From NCBI RefSeq assembly GCF_022524485.1, contig NZ_JAKXMK010000052.1, forward strand, positions 1-53,657: DNA of 53,657 nucleotides, given 5' to 3'. The notes under the pieces were generated by a model that worked only from the letters and a program-made list of their open reading frames with translations, was not told the DNA's origin and did not search any database. The stretch's first letter is position 1, and each line of letters starts with the position of its first letter. Of this stretch, positions 34,963 through 43,186 are shown piece by piece. The position numbers and the translations under genes are program-made. The stretch is from Pseudonocardia alaniniphila (GTDB lineage Bacteria > Actinomycetota > Actinomycetes > Mycobacteriales > Pseudonocardiaceae).

Positions 34963-35316
34963 ACTGACGGAGACTCACACGGTCGGACAGAGCCGTCCTG
35001 ATTGCGTCCCGCGGTCGACCAGGGGCCTTTCGAATCCGCCAGGTTCACCATCACCTTTCGCGAGCAGCTTCGTGGCTGATCCGGTGGCGTCAGCACGCTC
35101 GTCGGTTTTCTCTGGTACTTCCTGGAATCAGGATCATCTGAGCTGGGCCGGTGAAATGTGGGGCCCGACACTCTCTCGATTGTCACATGCCGGCGCTCTA
35201 TCTCGTCTTCATCACGTGTGCGGAGGATCCCGCATCGGTCGGGGCACCGAGAGAGATGAGGCGGTGACGCTGGGAATGCAGGGAGCGGCGGTGGGGACCA
35301 CGGTCGGGAGCTGGTC
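34963..35316 (+). other. Intergenic region before the ECF41 gene
   Basis: 354 bp without a supported ORF or RNA. No ECF-type autoregulatory promoter could be picked out with confidence. Confidence 0.35.
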
Positions 35317-36204
35317 GTGACCGATGAAGCGGAGCTGGCGGCCGCGTATACCCGGGCCCGTCCGCGGCTGGTGCGGATCGCCTACGCGGTGACCGGCAGT
35401 CACGCCGAAGCCGAGGACGTCGTGTCCGACTGCTGGCTGCGCCTGGTCACCGCTGACGCCGCCACACCGATCAAGGACATCGAGGCCTGGGGCACCGTCG
35501 TCGTGGCGCGCCGCGCGCTGGACACCCTGCGCTCCGCCCGGGTCCGCCGCGAGACCTACGTCGGGCCCTGGCTGCCCGAACCGTGGGTCGATTCACCGCT
35601 ACCGGCAGATCCGGCCGAGCGGGTCACCCTCGATGACCGCGTCAGCTTCGCGCTGATGGTGATGCTGGAGACGCTCAGCCCGCCCGAGCGCACCGCATGG
35701 GTGCTGCACGACCTGTTCGACATGGAGTTCACCGAGGTCGCGCGAGTGGTCGGGCGCAGCCCGGCCGCGGTGCGGCAACTCGCCGCGCGCGCCCGCAAGC
35801 GCGTCGCGGCCGGCACTCCTCGCCTGGAGGTCGACCGGGGTACCCACGAGGCGGTGGTGGCCGCGTTCCGCTGCGCTTCCATCGGCGGCGACCTACCCAC
35901 CCTGATGGCGATGCTCGACCCCGACGTGCGGTTGACCAGCGACGGCGGCGGACAGGTCCGCGCGGCACGGCGACCCGTTCATGGAGCGGTCCGGGTCGCA
36001 CGCATGCTCGTCGGCATGGCGAGATTCCTCAAAGCCGAGCGCCAGCCGGCCCCGGTGATGGTCAACGGCGCACCCGGCCTCGCCGTCCTCCGAGGCGACG
36101 ACTGCGACTTCGTCGTCTCCCTGACGCTCGACGGCGACCGCATCTCCCGCGTCGACATCATCCGAGCACCGGACAAATTGGCCCCTCTCCGCGAAACCTC
36201 GTGA
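35317..36204 (+). CDS. ECF41-type sigma factor with SnoaL-like C-terminal domain
   Basis: 295 residues: sigma region 2 (about 10-80, SHAEAEDVVSDCWLRL), a linker with the ECF41 motif WLPEP, region 4 (about 120-165, FTEVARVVGRSPAAVRQLAARARKR), then a ~110-residue NTF2/SnoaL-like domain that in ECF41 both stimulates and restrains activity. The other two ECF41 signatures are recognisable: DGGGQ, where DGGGK is usual, and APDKL for NPDKL at the C-terminus. GTG 35317 was taken. The usual neighbouring carboxymuconolactone-decarboxylase or oxidoreductase target is not obvious here. A hairpin follows the gene. Confidence 0.88.
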   Translation: MTDEAELAAAYTRARPRLVRIAYAVTGSHAEAEDVVSDCWLRLVTADAATPIKDIEAWGTVVVARRALDTLRSARVRRETYVGPWLPEPWVDSPLPADPAERVTLDDRVSFALMVMLETLSPPERTAWVLHDLFDMEFTEVARVVGRSPAAVRQLAARARKRVAAGTPRLEVDRGTHEAVVAAFRCASIGGDLPTLMAMLDPDVRLTSDGGGQVRAARRPVHGAVRVARMLVGMARFLKAERQPAPVMVNGAPGLAVLRGDDCDFVVSLTLDGDRISRVDIIRAPDKLAPLRETS

Positions 36205-36247
36205 TTTCCAGGTTTCTCCGCGTCCCGGAGTTCGGCAGGGTGTCGTG

Positions 36248-36269
36248 ATCCGGCTCGCGAAAGCCGGAT
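36248..36269 (+). terminator. Hairpin after the ECF41 gene
   Basis: ATCCGGCT (36248-36255), loop CGCGAA, AGCCGGAT (36262-36269): a perfect 8-bp stem 44 bp after the stop codon. There is no T-run, so it is intrinsic-terminator-like only. Confidence 0.45.
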
Positions 36270-36361
36270 AAGCCGGCTGCCGCAGCGTGTTCGCCCTGCT
36301 TTCCGGTGAGCGCTCGATGACGATCACCGTATTGGTCAGCGACCCAGGGTTAGTGTGCTGG

Positions 36362-36575
36362 GGTGCAGCGGCACACCGAAAGGGCGTGGCGGAGCGTGCC
36401 GGGGTCCATGTCGGCGCTGCTTCCCGCGCCGTCAGCGAGTTCTCGCGCCACCTGTCAGCAGTACGTCGCTGGGCAAGGTGCTCGCGGCTGCACGGGCGTT
36501 CGGGTACATGCACAATGGCAGCGCGTGAACCCTGCGGGCCGAGCGGTCGTCGGTGCTGATCGGGGAGATGTACCG
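36362..36575 (+). pseudogene. LacI-family regulator N-terminal remnant
   Basis: The frame at 36386 reads VAERAGVHVGAASRAVSEFSRHLSA, the LacI-type helix-turn-helix and hinge start. After a shift of frame near 36460, GKVLAAARAFGYMHNGSA follows, the next LacI segment, then a TGA and TLRAERSSVL. The sugar-binding domain (about 270 residues) is gone. It lies upstream of the beta-hydroxyacid dehydrogenase, its possible former target. Confidence 0.65.
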
Positions 36576-36822
36576 GACGTCGACCTCGCCAGTGCTGGTG
36601 AGCTGGCGGCTCGCGCACACGGACGTCCCGGCAGCCACATCGGACTACGCGCTCGGCACCGTCCTCGCCTTGGACCCATCTCTACGAACCGGGCCATCGC
36701 GAGATCGCGGGCGTCCTCCGGCACACGGTCCTGGTCGGCATCAGCCACCCGTGACGTCACCACGTGCTCGGCAATGCCGGAGCGCCGCGCATGCATCCAT
36801 TGCTCACGTCGGAGGAAAGATC

Positions 36823-37782
36823 ATGGGTGACCCGCAGAATCCCGCCGCGGTGCGCGTGGGATGGATCGGAACCGGTCGGATGGGGTTCGCACTCGCCCGC
36901 CGGCTGGTCGGTGCAGGCCACGATCTCGCGGTCTTCAATCGGACCCGCGCCAAGGCCGAGCCGCTGGCAGACCTCGGCGCCGAGGTCGTGGATCGCCCGG
37001 CCGACCTCGCGGGTCGCGACGTCGTCTTCGTGGTGGTCTCCGCCTCTTCCGACCTCGCCGCCGTCCTGACCGGGCCCGACGGCCTCCTCACGGACCCTGT
37101 CAAGGCACCGCGGATCGTCGTCGACTCCTCGACCGTGTCCCTGGACGCCTCGGCGACCGCCCGCGCGGCGGCATCCGGACGCGGCGCCGGCTTCCTGGCG
37201 GCGCCTGTCAGCGGGAATCCGGCCGTCGTCTCGGCGGGGCGGCTGACCTTCGCCGTGTCAGGCCCGCGCGACCTGTTCGACGAGGTCGAACCCCTCTTCG
37301 GCGTGCTGGGCCGCGGAGCGACCTACGTCGGTGACGGTGAGGCCGCCCGGCTGGTCAAGATCGCGCACAACGTCTACCTGGGCGTCGTCATACAGGCTCT
37401 CGCCGAGATCACGGTGCTCGCGGAGAAGGGCGGAGTGAGCCGTGCCGCCTTCCTGGGCTTCCTCAACGACTCGGTGATGGGCTCCGTCTTCAGCCGCTAC
37501 AAGACGCCTGCGATGGTCGGTCTCGACTTCACCCCGACCTTCACCAATCCGCTGCTGCGCAAGGACTTCGATCTCGGACTCGCCGCAGCGCGCCAGTACG
37601 GCGTGTCGATGCCGATCGCGGCCACCGCCGCGGAGCTCGTCACGGCCGCGATCGGAGCCGGGCACACCACCGAGGACTTCGCGACGCTCCTGATCGAGCA
37701 GGCCCGCCGATCCGGCCTCGAACTGGTCGCCGAAGACACCCCGGTCGACGATGGACTGCAGGACCCCGACGTCCCGGCGTGA
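36823..37782 (+). CDS. NAD(P)-dependent beta-hydroxyacid dehydrogenase (3-hydroxyisobutyrate dehydrogenase family)
   Basis: 319-residue Rossmann enzyme. The N-terminal GWIGTGRMGFALARRL binds the dinucleotide, FNRTRAKAEPL suggests NADP preference (Arg/Thr after strand 2), APVSGNPAVVSAGRLTF is the substrate-binding signature, and the catalytic Lys is in ARLVKIAHNVYLG near 185. The C-terminal helical domain completes the substrate pocket. GGAGGAAAG lies 5 nt before ATG 36823. The substrate may be a 3-hydroxyacid, tartronate semialdehyde or similar. Its stop abuts the stop of the convergent IclR gene. Confidence 0.87.
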   Translation: MGDPQNPAAVRVGWIGTGRMGFALARRLVGAGHDLAVFNRTRAKAEPLADLGAEVVDRPADLAGRDVVFVVVSASSDLAAVLTGPDGLLTDPVKAPRIVVDSSTVSLDASATARAAASGRGAGFLAAPVSGNPAVVSAGRLTFAVSGPRDLFDEVEPLFGVLGRGATYVGDGEAARLVKIAHNVYLGVVIQALAEITVLAEKGGVSRAAFLGFLNDSVMGSVFSRYKTPAMVGLDFTPTFTNPLLRKDFDLGLAAARQYGVSMPIAATAAELVTAAIGAGHTTEDFATLLIEQARRSGLELVAEDTPVDDGLQDPDVPA

Positions 37783-38559
37783 TCAACCGAGCGGGGCCGT
37801 CCGATCGGGCATGAGTGACCGGGAGATTCCCAGCACCGCCGTCCGCACCGCAGGTGCGAGCCGTGTGGTGTCGAGGCGGTTGGCCCAACCCGTGATCGAC
37901 ACGGCTGCCACGGCCGTGCCATCGGCGTCGAGGACGGGTGCCGCGACGCAGGCGATCCCGACGGTCGACTCCTCGTGCTCCTCGGCGACGGCGCGTTCGC
38001 GCACCCGAGCGAGCTCCTTCTCCAGCAGGCCGGGGGCGATGATCGTGCGCGGTGTCCGCCGGGGTAAGCCCGCGGCGACGACGGCCGCGAGCCGTCCGGG
38101 CGGGGCGAACGCGAGCAGTGCCTTGCCCACGCCGGTGCAGTAGGCGGGCATTCGCCCCCCGATGCGGGAGGCGACGGTGGGCCCGTGGCGCCCGTCGATC
38201 TTGTGGACGTAGACGACCTCGGTGTCGTCGGGAACGGCGAGGTGGACGGTCTCGTGCGTGGCCTCGAAGAGGTCGGCGAGGAACGGGGCCGCGGTCTCGC
38301 GGAGGCTGCGCTGGCCGGGCGCGAGCTGGCCGAGCTCGAACAGGCGCATGCCCAGGCGGTAGCCGTGCGCCGTGCGCTCGACGATGTCCCACGCGGTCAG
38401 CTCCTGAAGGAGCCGGTGCGCGGTCGGTTTGCTGACCCCGGTGCGCCGGCACAGCTCGGCGAGGCTCAGGTCGCCGTCGCCGGGGTGGAACGCCGTCAGC
38501 AGCGTCAATGCACGGCCGAGGACGGAGTTCGGCCCCCCGTCTCGCTGAATGGAACGCAC
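37783..38559 (-). CDS. IclR-family transcriptional regulator
   Basis: 258 residues: N-terminal winged HTH (VLGRALTLLTAF, then SLAELCRRTGVSKPTAHRLLQEL) and the IclR effector-binding domain (ETVHLAVPDDTEVVYVHKIDG, then MPAYCTGVGKALLAF and a C-terminal STVGIACVAAPVLDADG). GTG 38559 is the likely start. It is divergent, by 39 bp, from the acetaldehyde dehydrogenase-aldolase pair. IclR proteins commonly control aromatic or meta-cleavage catabolism, so that operon is the likely target. Confidence 0.9.
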   Translation of the reverse strand: MRSIQRDGGPNSVLGRALTLLTAFHPGDGDLSLAELCRRTGVSKPTAHRLLQELTAWDIVERTAHGYRLGMRLFELGQLAPGQRSLRETAAPFLADLFEATHETVHLAVPDDTEVVYVHKIDGRHGPTVASRIGGRMPAYCTGVGKALLAFAPPGRLAAVVAAGLPRRTPRTIIAPGLLEKELARVRERAVAEEHEESTVGIACVAAPVLDADGTAVAAVSITGWANRLDTTRLAPAVRTAVLGISRSLMPDRTAPLG

Positions 38560-38598
38560 GGGTTCATCGTCGCCCGGAATCGGTGCGAACGTCCGGGC

Positions 38599-39516
38599 AT
38601 GGTTGAGGTGAGTTCGAAGGTGACGGCGGCGATCGTCGGCCCCGGGAACATCGGCACTGATCTGCTCGCCAAGCTGCAGCGCAGCCGGGCGGTCGAGGTC
38701 GCGTACGTCGTCGGGGTGGTGGAGTCCGACGGCCTGGCACGGGCTCGCGCGCAGGGCGTCGCGGCGTCGGCCGAGGGGGTCGACTGGCTGCTGCGGCAGG
38801 ACCCGCTCCCGCAGCTGGTGTTCGAGGCGACCTCCGCGAAGGCGCATGTCGACAACGCCCCGCGGTACGCCGAGGCGGGGATCCAGGCCGTCGACCTCAC
38901 GCCCGCGCACGTGGGGCCGATGGTGTCCCCGCCGGTGAACGGCGCGGCGCACCTGGCCGCGCCGAACGTCTCGATGATCACGTGCGGTGGCCAGGCGACG
39001 ATCCCGATGGTGCACGCCGTCTCCCGGACCACCCCGGTCCTGTACGCGGAGATCGTCGCCTCGGTCGCCTCCCGCAGCGCAGGCCCCGGCACCCGGGCGA
39101 ACATCGACGAGTTCACGCAGACCACCGCGCGGGCGGTCGAGGAGGTCGGCGGCGCCCGCCGGGGCAAGGCCGTGATCATCCTCAACCCGGTCGAGCCGCC
39201 GATGATCATGCGCGACACCGTGTTCTGCGCGATCTCCCCGGACGCCGACCGGAACGCGATCACGGCGTCGATCCACGAGATGGTCGCTGCGGTGCAGGAG
39301 TACGTGCCCGGCTACACGCTCCGGGCCGAGCCGCAGTTCGACGACCCGCAACCCGGCTGGGACGGCCCGGACGGCCCACTGGCCCGCGTGGCGATCTTCC
39401 TCGAGGTCAAGGGCAACGGCGACTACCTGCCCGACTACGCCGGCAATCTCGACATCATGACTGCCGCGGCCGCCCAGGTGGGCGAGCTGATGGCGGCCGC
39501 GAAGGGGCGGTCCTGA
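38599..39516 (+). CDS. Acetaldehyde/propanal dehydrogenase, acylating (MhpF/BphJ/HsaG type)
   Basis: 305-residue CoA-dependent aldehyde dehydrogenase that makes acetyl- or propionyl-CoA from the aldehyde delivered by the partner aldolase. NAD motif AAIVGPGNIGTDL near residue 10; catalytic Cys in MITCGGQATIPMVHAV near 130; dimer/aldolase-contact segments RTTPVLYAEIVASV and a C-terminal VKGNGDYLPDYAGNLDIMT. ATG 38599 is used; GTG 38608 is an alternative. It is followed by the aldolase after one base, as expected for the channelling complex of meta-cleavage pathways. Confidence 0.93.
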   Translation: MVEVSSKVTAAIVGPGNIGTDLLAKLQRSRAVEVAYVVGVVESDGLARARAQGVAASAEGVDWLLRQDPLPQLVFEATSAKAHVDNAPRYAEAGIQAVDLTPAHVGPMVSPPVNGAAHLAAPNVSMITCGGQATIPMVHAVSRTTPVLYAEIVASVASRSAGPGTRANIDEFTQTTARAVEEVGGARRGKAVIILNPVEPPMIMRDTVFCAISPDADRNAITASIHEMVAAVQEYVPGYTLRAEPQFDDPQPGWDGPDGPLARVAIFLEVKGNGDYLPDYAGNLDIMTAAAAQVGELMAAAKGRS

Positions 39517-39517
39517 C

Positions 39518-40567
39518 ATGAGCGGCACCACCGGAACCGGTCGGCCCGCACTCCGCCACGACGTGCGGATCACCGACACGACGCTGCGCGACGGCAGCCA
39601 CGCCATGGCACACCAGTTCACCGAGACGCAGGTGCGCGACACCGTCCGGGCGCTGGACCGGGCCGGTGTCGAGGTCATCGAGGTCTCGCACGGCGACGGG
39701 GTCGGCGGGTCGTCGTTCAACTACGGCTTCTCGCACACCGACGAGATGACGTTGATCGCCGCGGCGCGGGAGGAGGCCCGGCGGGCGATGATCGCGGTGC
39801 TCCTCGTTCCGGGCATCGGGACCGCCGACGATCTGCGCCGGGCGCACGACGCCGGTGCGCGGGTGGTGCGGGTCGCGACCCACTGCACCGAGGCCGACGT
39901 GTCGCCGCAGCATTTCGGGGTGGCCCGGGAACTGGGGATGGAGACCGTCGGATTCCTGATGATGGCGCACCGGACGCCGCCGGAGGACCTGGCGAAGCAG
40001 GCCAGGATCATGGTCGACGCCGGTTGCCAGACCGTCTACGTCACCGACTCCGCGGGTGCGCTGCTCATGCATGAGGCCACGGCGCGGTTCGAGGCGCTGC
40101 TCGCGGAGATCGGCGACGAGGCGTGGGTCGGGTACCACGGCCACCAGAACCTCTCGCTCGGCGTGGCGAACTCGGTGTTGGCGTACGAGGCGGGTGTCCG
40201 CTACATCGACGGTTCGCTGTGCGCGCTCGGGGCGGGTTCGGGCAACTCGCCGACGGAGGTGCTGGCGGCTGTGTTCGACCGGCTGGGCGTGGACACGGGG
40301 CTCGATGTCGGTGCGTTGCTCGATGCCGCGGAGGAGGTCGTGCGTCCCTACCTGCGCCGGTGGCCGAAGCTGGACCGCAACGCGATCGTGCAGGGCTGGG
40401 CGGGGGTGTACTCCTCGTTTCTGCTGCATGCCGAGCGGGCGGGGGAGCGGTACAAGGTGCCGACGCACGAGATCCTGCGGCGCTGCGGCGAGCTGGGCTA
40501 CGTCGGCGGACAGGAGGACATGATCATCGACGTGGCCATCCGGTTGGCCGCCGAGCAGGAAAGGTGA
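39518..40567 (+). CDS. 4-hydroxy-2-oxovalerate (4-hydroxy-2-oxohexanoate) aldolase
   Basis: 349-residue class II aldolase (MhpE/BphI/HsaF type) splitting 4-hydroxy-2-oxoacids to pyruvate and acetaldehyde or propanal. The metal and catalytic residues are in DTTLRDGSHAMAHQF near residue 20, the GYHGHQNLSLGVANS segment near 205, and the C-terminal GGQEDMIIDVA. It is translated with the upstream dehydrogenase (1-nt gap). The 2-hydroxypentadienoate hydratase that normally feeds it is absent from the neighbourhood; an IclR regulator is divergent. Confidence 0.93.
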   Translation: MSGTTGTGRPALRHDVRITDTTLRDGSHAMAHQFTETQVRDTVRALDRAGVEVIEVSHGDGVGGSSFNYGFSHTDEMTLIAAAREEARRAMIAVLLVPGIGTADDLRRAHDAGARVVRVATHCTEADVSPQHFGVARELGMETVGFLMMAHRTPPEDLAKQARIMVDAGCQTVYVTDSAGALLMHEATARFEALLAEIGDEAWVGYHGHQNLSLGVANSVLAYEAGVRYIDGSLCALGAGSGNSPTEVLAAVFDRLGVDTGLDVGALLDAAEEVVRPYLRRWPKLDRNAIVQGWAGVYSSFLLHAERAGERYKVPTHEILRRCGELGYVGGQEDMIIDVAIRLAAEQER

Positions 40568-40571
40568 CGAT

Positions 40572-41237
40572 CTAACCGAGGAGTGGCAGCCGCTGATCAC
40601 CATGCGGGACTCTGCCCGCGGCGGCTTCGACCCATTTCCAATCGTCCGACAGGTCGGCAGGGCGTTGCCCGGCGGCGCGCCGAACGAGCAACTCGTCCAG
40701 GACGGCGGCGGCCGCTTCGATTCCGGCAGAAGTAGCTACCGGCTCCCGGTCGAGCGCTTGCGTCAGGTCGAGTCCGTGAACCACTGCCTCCACCACCCTC
40801 GTCACCAGGAAGTCGTCGAGGCGCATGGGTCCGAAGAGTGCCGGCCCGACAAGATCGGGGCTCGTGGCCTCTGCTCGTTTGACTGTCGCGGAGCAGGTTG
40901 CCGAGAAGCTTTCGCGCATCTGGTCCGCGCTCCTGCCTCCGACGGTCTGGTAGGCATGCTGATAGGCAATAGGGGCAACCTCGGACCGGCGGACCAGGAA
41001 GAAGCCGGCTGGATCCAGTTGTGGCTCCTCGTCGCTCTCGCCATCGATCAGAGTGTCGACCATGTTCATCGCAAACTCGAGATGTCCGGCCAGCTCAAGG
41101 ATCGTCCAGTGGGGCAGGTCCTCGTCGACGGGTATCAATCTGGTTGAAGCCGCCCATTCTTCACTCGAGAGTCCGGCAAGGATTCGTTCAAGGCTGTTCA
41201 GTTCTTCCGAGAGTGTCCGGACCGTGCTGTCGGCCAT
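40572..41237 (-). CDS. Maleylpyruvate isomerase-type (MDMPI/DinB-like) metal-binding protein
   Basis: 221 residues of the actinobacterial TIGR03083 family. The four-helix DinB-like N-terminus contains HWTILELAGHLEFAMNMVD (one candidate metal His) and later VTRVVEAVVHGLDLTQAL (second His). Most members act with mycothiol; the reaction of this one is unknown. AGGAGG lies 9 nt before ATG 41237. It converges on the aldolase gene with only 4 bp between the stops. Confidence 0.8.
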   Translation of the reverse strand: MADSTVRTLSEELNSLERILAGLSSEEWAASTRLIPVDEDLPHWTILELAGHLEFAMNMVDTLIDGESDEEPQLDPAGFFLVRRSEVAPIAYQHAYQTVGGRSADQMRESFSATCSATVKRAEATSPDLVGPALFGPMRLDDFLVTRVVEAVVHGLDLTQALDREPVATSAGIEAAAAVLDELLVRRAAGQRPADLSDDWKWVEAAAGRVPHGDQRLPLLG

Positions 41238-42071
41238 GCTGAGTGGTCCTCCTGGCGGCGGTGGATGAAATGAACCTTACCCCCGGTTCGGGGCCGGCAG
41301 GTTGTGATGTGTGTTCTTGCGAGCCCGATGTGCGATAAGTGAACAGCCCTCCTTGTCGTGGTTTGCCGACTTTCGTGGTGCTCAGGGCGGTGGCGACCGC
41401 GATGGTCTCGACGGTGAGGTGGCGGGCCTCGCCCGAGCAATAGGGAAGGGGCTCGCCGCTCCGCGGCCCCGATTACGGATGTAACCACAGATCAGCCGTC
41501 GCGTGAGTAGCACGGGACCGGGCCGCCGTGCTGAAGAGGGATTGTTTTGCCTGGTCGCGGCTACGCGGACGGCGATATCGAGTGTGGGATATCGGGGTGA
41601 GCCGATCAGATAGGTGTATTAGGGAGATGAGATAAATGAGGCAGGGACAGTGACCCGGTCCCGATCCCGGCCTGTGATTGGGCCTGAGTGATTCTGTCTG
41701 GTCCTCAGGCCGCGCCGAACATCACGTCCGCCGTTGGACCCCTGGCACGGCTGGACCGTGCTCGTCACCCGGTCGGCGCCGGCCGCAAGCACGCTCCACG
41801 ACTTCCGGGCCGCGAGGGACCGCTCGCGCTCCCGGAAACTCGCTCCGCTTCCGCTTGCCCCCGACACCTCTCTTCGAGCCGGGCCCGGAAAATCGGTGGC
41901 GGACGAGGGTGTCCGCGCTGATACCGTGCGCGCGATCGCGACCCGACCGTTGGAGGTGGGACCCATGCTCGTTGTACGCACGTGGGTGCTCCCCTCTCCG
42001 TCTCGATCGGGCGATTGACGTAGGTGTCGCCAGGAGCGCCTCCCACCAGGCACTTCTGAGAGGGCAAACCT
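41238..42071 (+). other. Long intergenic region with no recognised gene
   Basis: 834 bp. Short open frames on both strands have no recognisable motifs, and those with the longest span are shadows of the downstream GNAT gene. A/T-richer patches occur at 41320-41345 and 41595-41645. No terminator, RNA or transposase remnant could be named. The last ~100 bp should hold the promoter of the GNAT-infA unit. Confidence 0.35.
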
Positions 42072-42878
42072 ATGGAATCCGTGCATTTCAGCGCGGGCGC
42101 ACCCCCGACCGTCGGCACGCACGCGGTGGTCACCCGGGGGGACGACCTGCAGTGGCGGGCCGTGGAGAACGACCAGGTGATCGGCCACGGCGAGGCATCC
42201 CGCCGACCCGACGGCCGGGTCTTCCTCAGCATCGACACGTGGCACAGCGCGGTCTTCGACCGGCTCGCCACCGCGATGCTGGCGGACCTGCCGAGCCCGC
42301 TGTACACGATGGTCGACGAGGCCGACCACGATCTGACGGCCCGCTGGGAGCGGGCAGGCCTCACCGTCCGGCGCCGGGAACGGGAGTACCTCGTCGCCAC
42401 CGACCCGCTGGTCACCGGGCTCGACACCGCGCCGGCGCCGCCGGACGTGACGATCCTGGGCCTCGGTGCAGCGCGGGAGCCCGCGCTGCGCGAGGTGTAC
42501 GAGTCGGTCCGCACCGAGGTCGACGTCGGCGTGGGCTGGGACTCGATGCCGGTCGAGGTGCCGGCCCGGCCGGACGGGGCTCCCATGGACCCGTCGACGT
42601 TCGCGGTGGCCGAGGCCGCCGATCGGTACGTGGGGCTGGTCCGGGTGGTGGCGCGCCGTCGCCACGCGCGGATCGGGTTGGTCGCGGTCCGCGAGGGCCT
42701 GCGCCGCCGCGGCATCGCCCGGGCGATGCTGGCCGAGGTGCTGGGTGCGCTGCACCGCGGCGGGGTCGAGGCGGCGTCGGCCGAGGTGGACGAGCGCAAC
42801 AGCGCGGCGACGGCGCTGTTCGAGGGCATCGGCGCGCAGCGCGTGAGCGGCGCCCTGGAAATGGTGCGTGGCGTATGA
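42072..42878 (+). CDS. GNAT-family N-acetyltransferase
   Basis: 268 residues: a divergent N-terminal half and a C-terminal GNAT domain. The acetyl-CoA-binding motif A is IGLVAVREGLRRRGIARAMLAEVL (R/Q-x-x-G-x-G/A pattern) near residues 195-220, followed by VDERNSAATALFEGIGAQ. It acetylates a small molecule or protein amine; the substrate is unknown. ATG 42072 has GAGAGGG about 8 nt upstream. The stop overlaps the ATG of infA (ATGA), so the two are co-translated. Confidence 0.85.
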   Translation: MESVHFSAGAPPTVGTHAVVTRGDDLQWRAVENDQVIGHGEASRRPDGRVFLSIDTWHSAVFDRLATAMLADLPSPLYTMVDEADHDLTARWERAGLTVRRREREYLVATDPLVTGLDTAPAPPDVTILGLGAAREPALREVYESVRTEVDVGVGWDSMPVEVPARPDGAPMDPSTFAVAEAADRYVGLVRVVARRRHARIGLVAVREGLRRRGIARAMLAEVLGALHRGGVEAASAEVDERNSAATALFEGIGAQRVSGALEMVRGV

Positions 42879-43099
42879 CGAAGACAACAGGAGCCATCGA
42901 GGTCGAGGGCACCGTCGTCGACTGCCTGCCCAACGCCACCTTCAGGGTGGAGCTCGAGAACGGGCACAAGGTGCTCGCGCACATCAGCGGGAAGATCCGG
43001 AAGCACTACATCAAGATCGTGCTGCTCGACCGGGTTCTCGTCGAGCTCAGCCCGTACGACCTGAACCGGGGCCGGATCCTGTTCCGATACCGGACGTAG
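42875..43099 (+). CDS. infA: Translation initiation factor IF-1, probable second copy
   Basis: 74-residue OB-fold protein: AIEVEGTVVDCLPNATFRVELENGHKVLAHISGKIRKHYIKI, then DRVLVELSPYDLNRGRILFRYR, the complete IF-1 pattern. It is embedded with a GNAT gene (4-bp overlap), not in the usual rpmJ-rpsM ribosomal cluster, so it is probably a paralogue beside the housekeeping copy. It binds the 30S A site during initiation. It converges on a ribosome-hibernation gene, with a strong double hairpin between them. Confidence 0.92.
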   Translation: MTKTTGAIEVEGTVVDCLPNATFRVELENGHKVLAHISGKIRKHYIKIVLLDRVLVELSPYDLNRGRILFRYRT

Positions 43100-43120
43100 C
43101 GCCGAGCCTGATCCGATCGC

Positions 43121-43181
43121 GGTACCGGCGGGCGGGGGGCCGCCGGTACCCGCGTTCAGCTCGACGCCCACGCCTGGGCGT
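43121..43181. terminator. Double hairpin, bidirectional terminator between infA and the hibernation factor
   Basis: First stem GGTACCGGCGG (43121-43131) pairs with CCGCCGGTACC (43140-43150), 11 bp and an 8-nt loop. Second stem ACGCCCA (43164-43170) pairs with TGGGCGT (43175-43181). Both lie in the 87-bp gap between convergent stops. Confidence 0.7.
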
Positions 43182-43186
43182 CTGAC

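Noticed and set aside
36576..36822. Protein-like frame (GDVPDVDLASAGELAARAHG) after the LacI remnant
   Set aside because: Could be further LacI debris, but no family motif is clear and frames break; not enough to call.
37783..39720. Minus-strand frame extending the IclR gene to 645 codons over the acetaldehyde dehydrogenase gene
   Set aside because: Everything before the IclR HTH is antisense to a clearly real dehydrogenase; the IclR protein starts at 38559.
41734..42018. Plus-strand frame of 94 codons before the GNAT gene
   Set aside because: No ATG/GTG with a ribosome-binding site at the start (TTG only), no recognisable motif, and rich in Arg/Ser/Pro as expected from a random high-GC frame.
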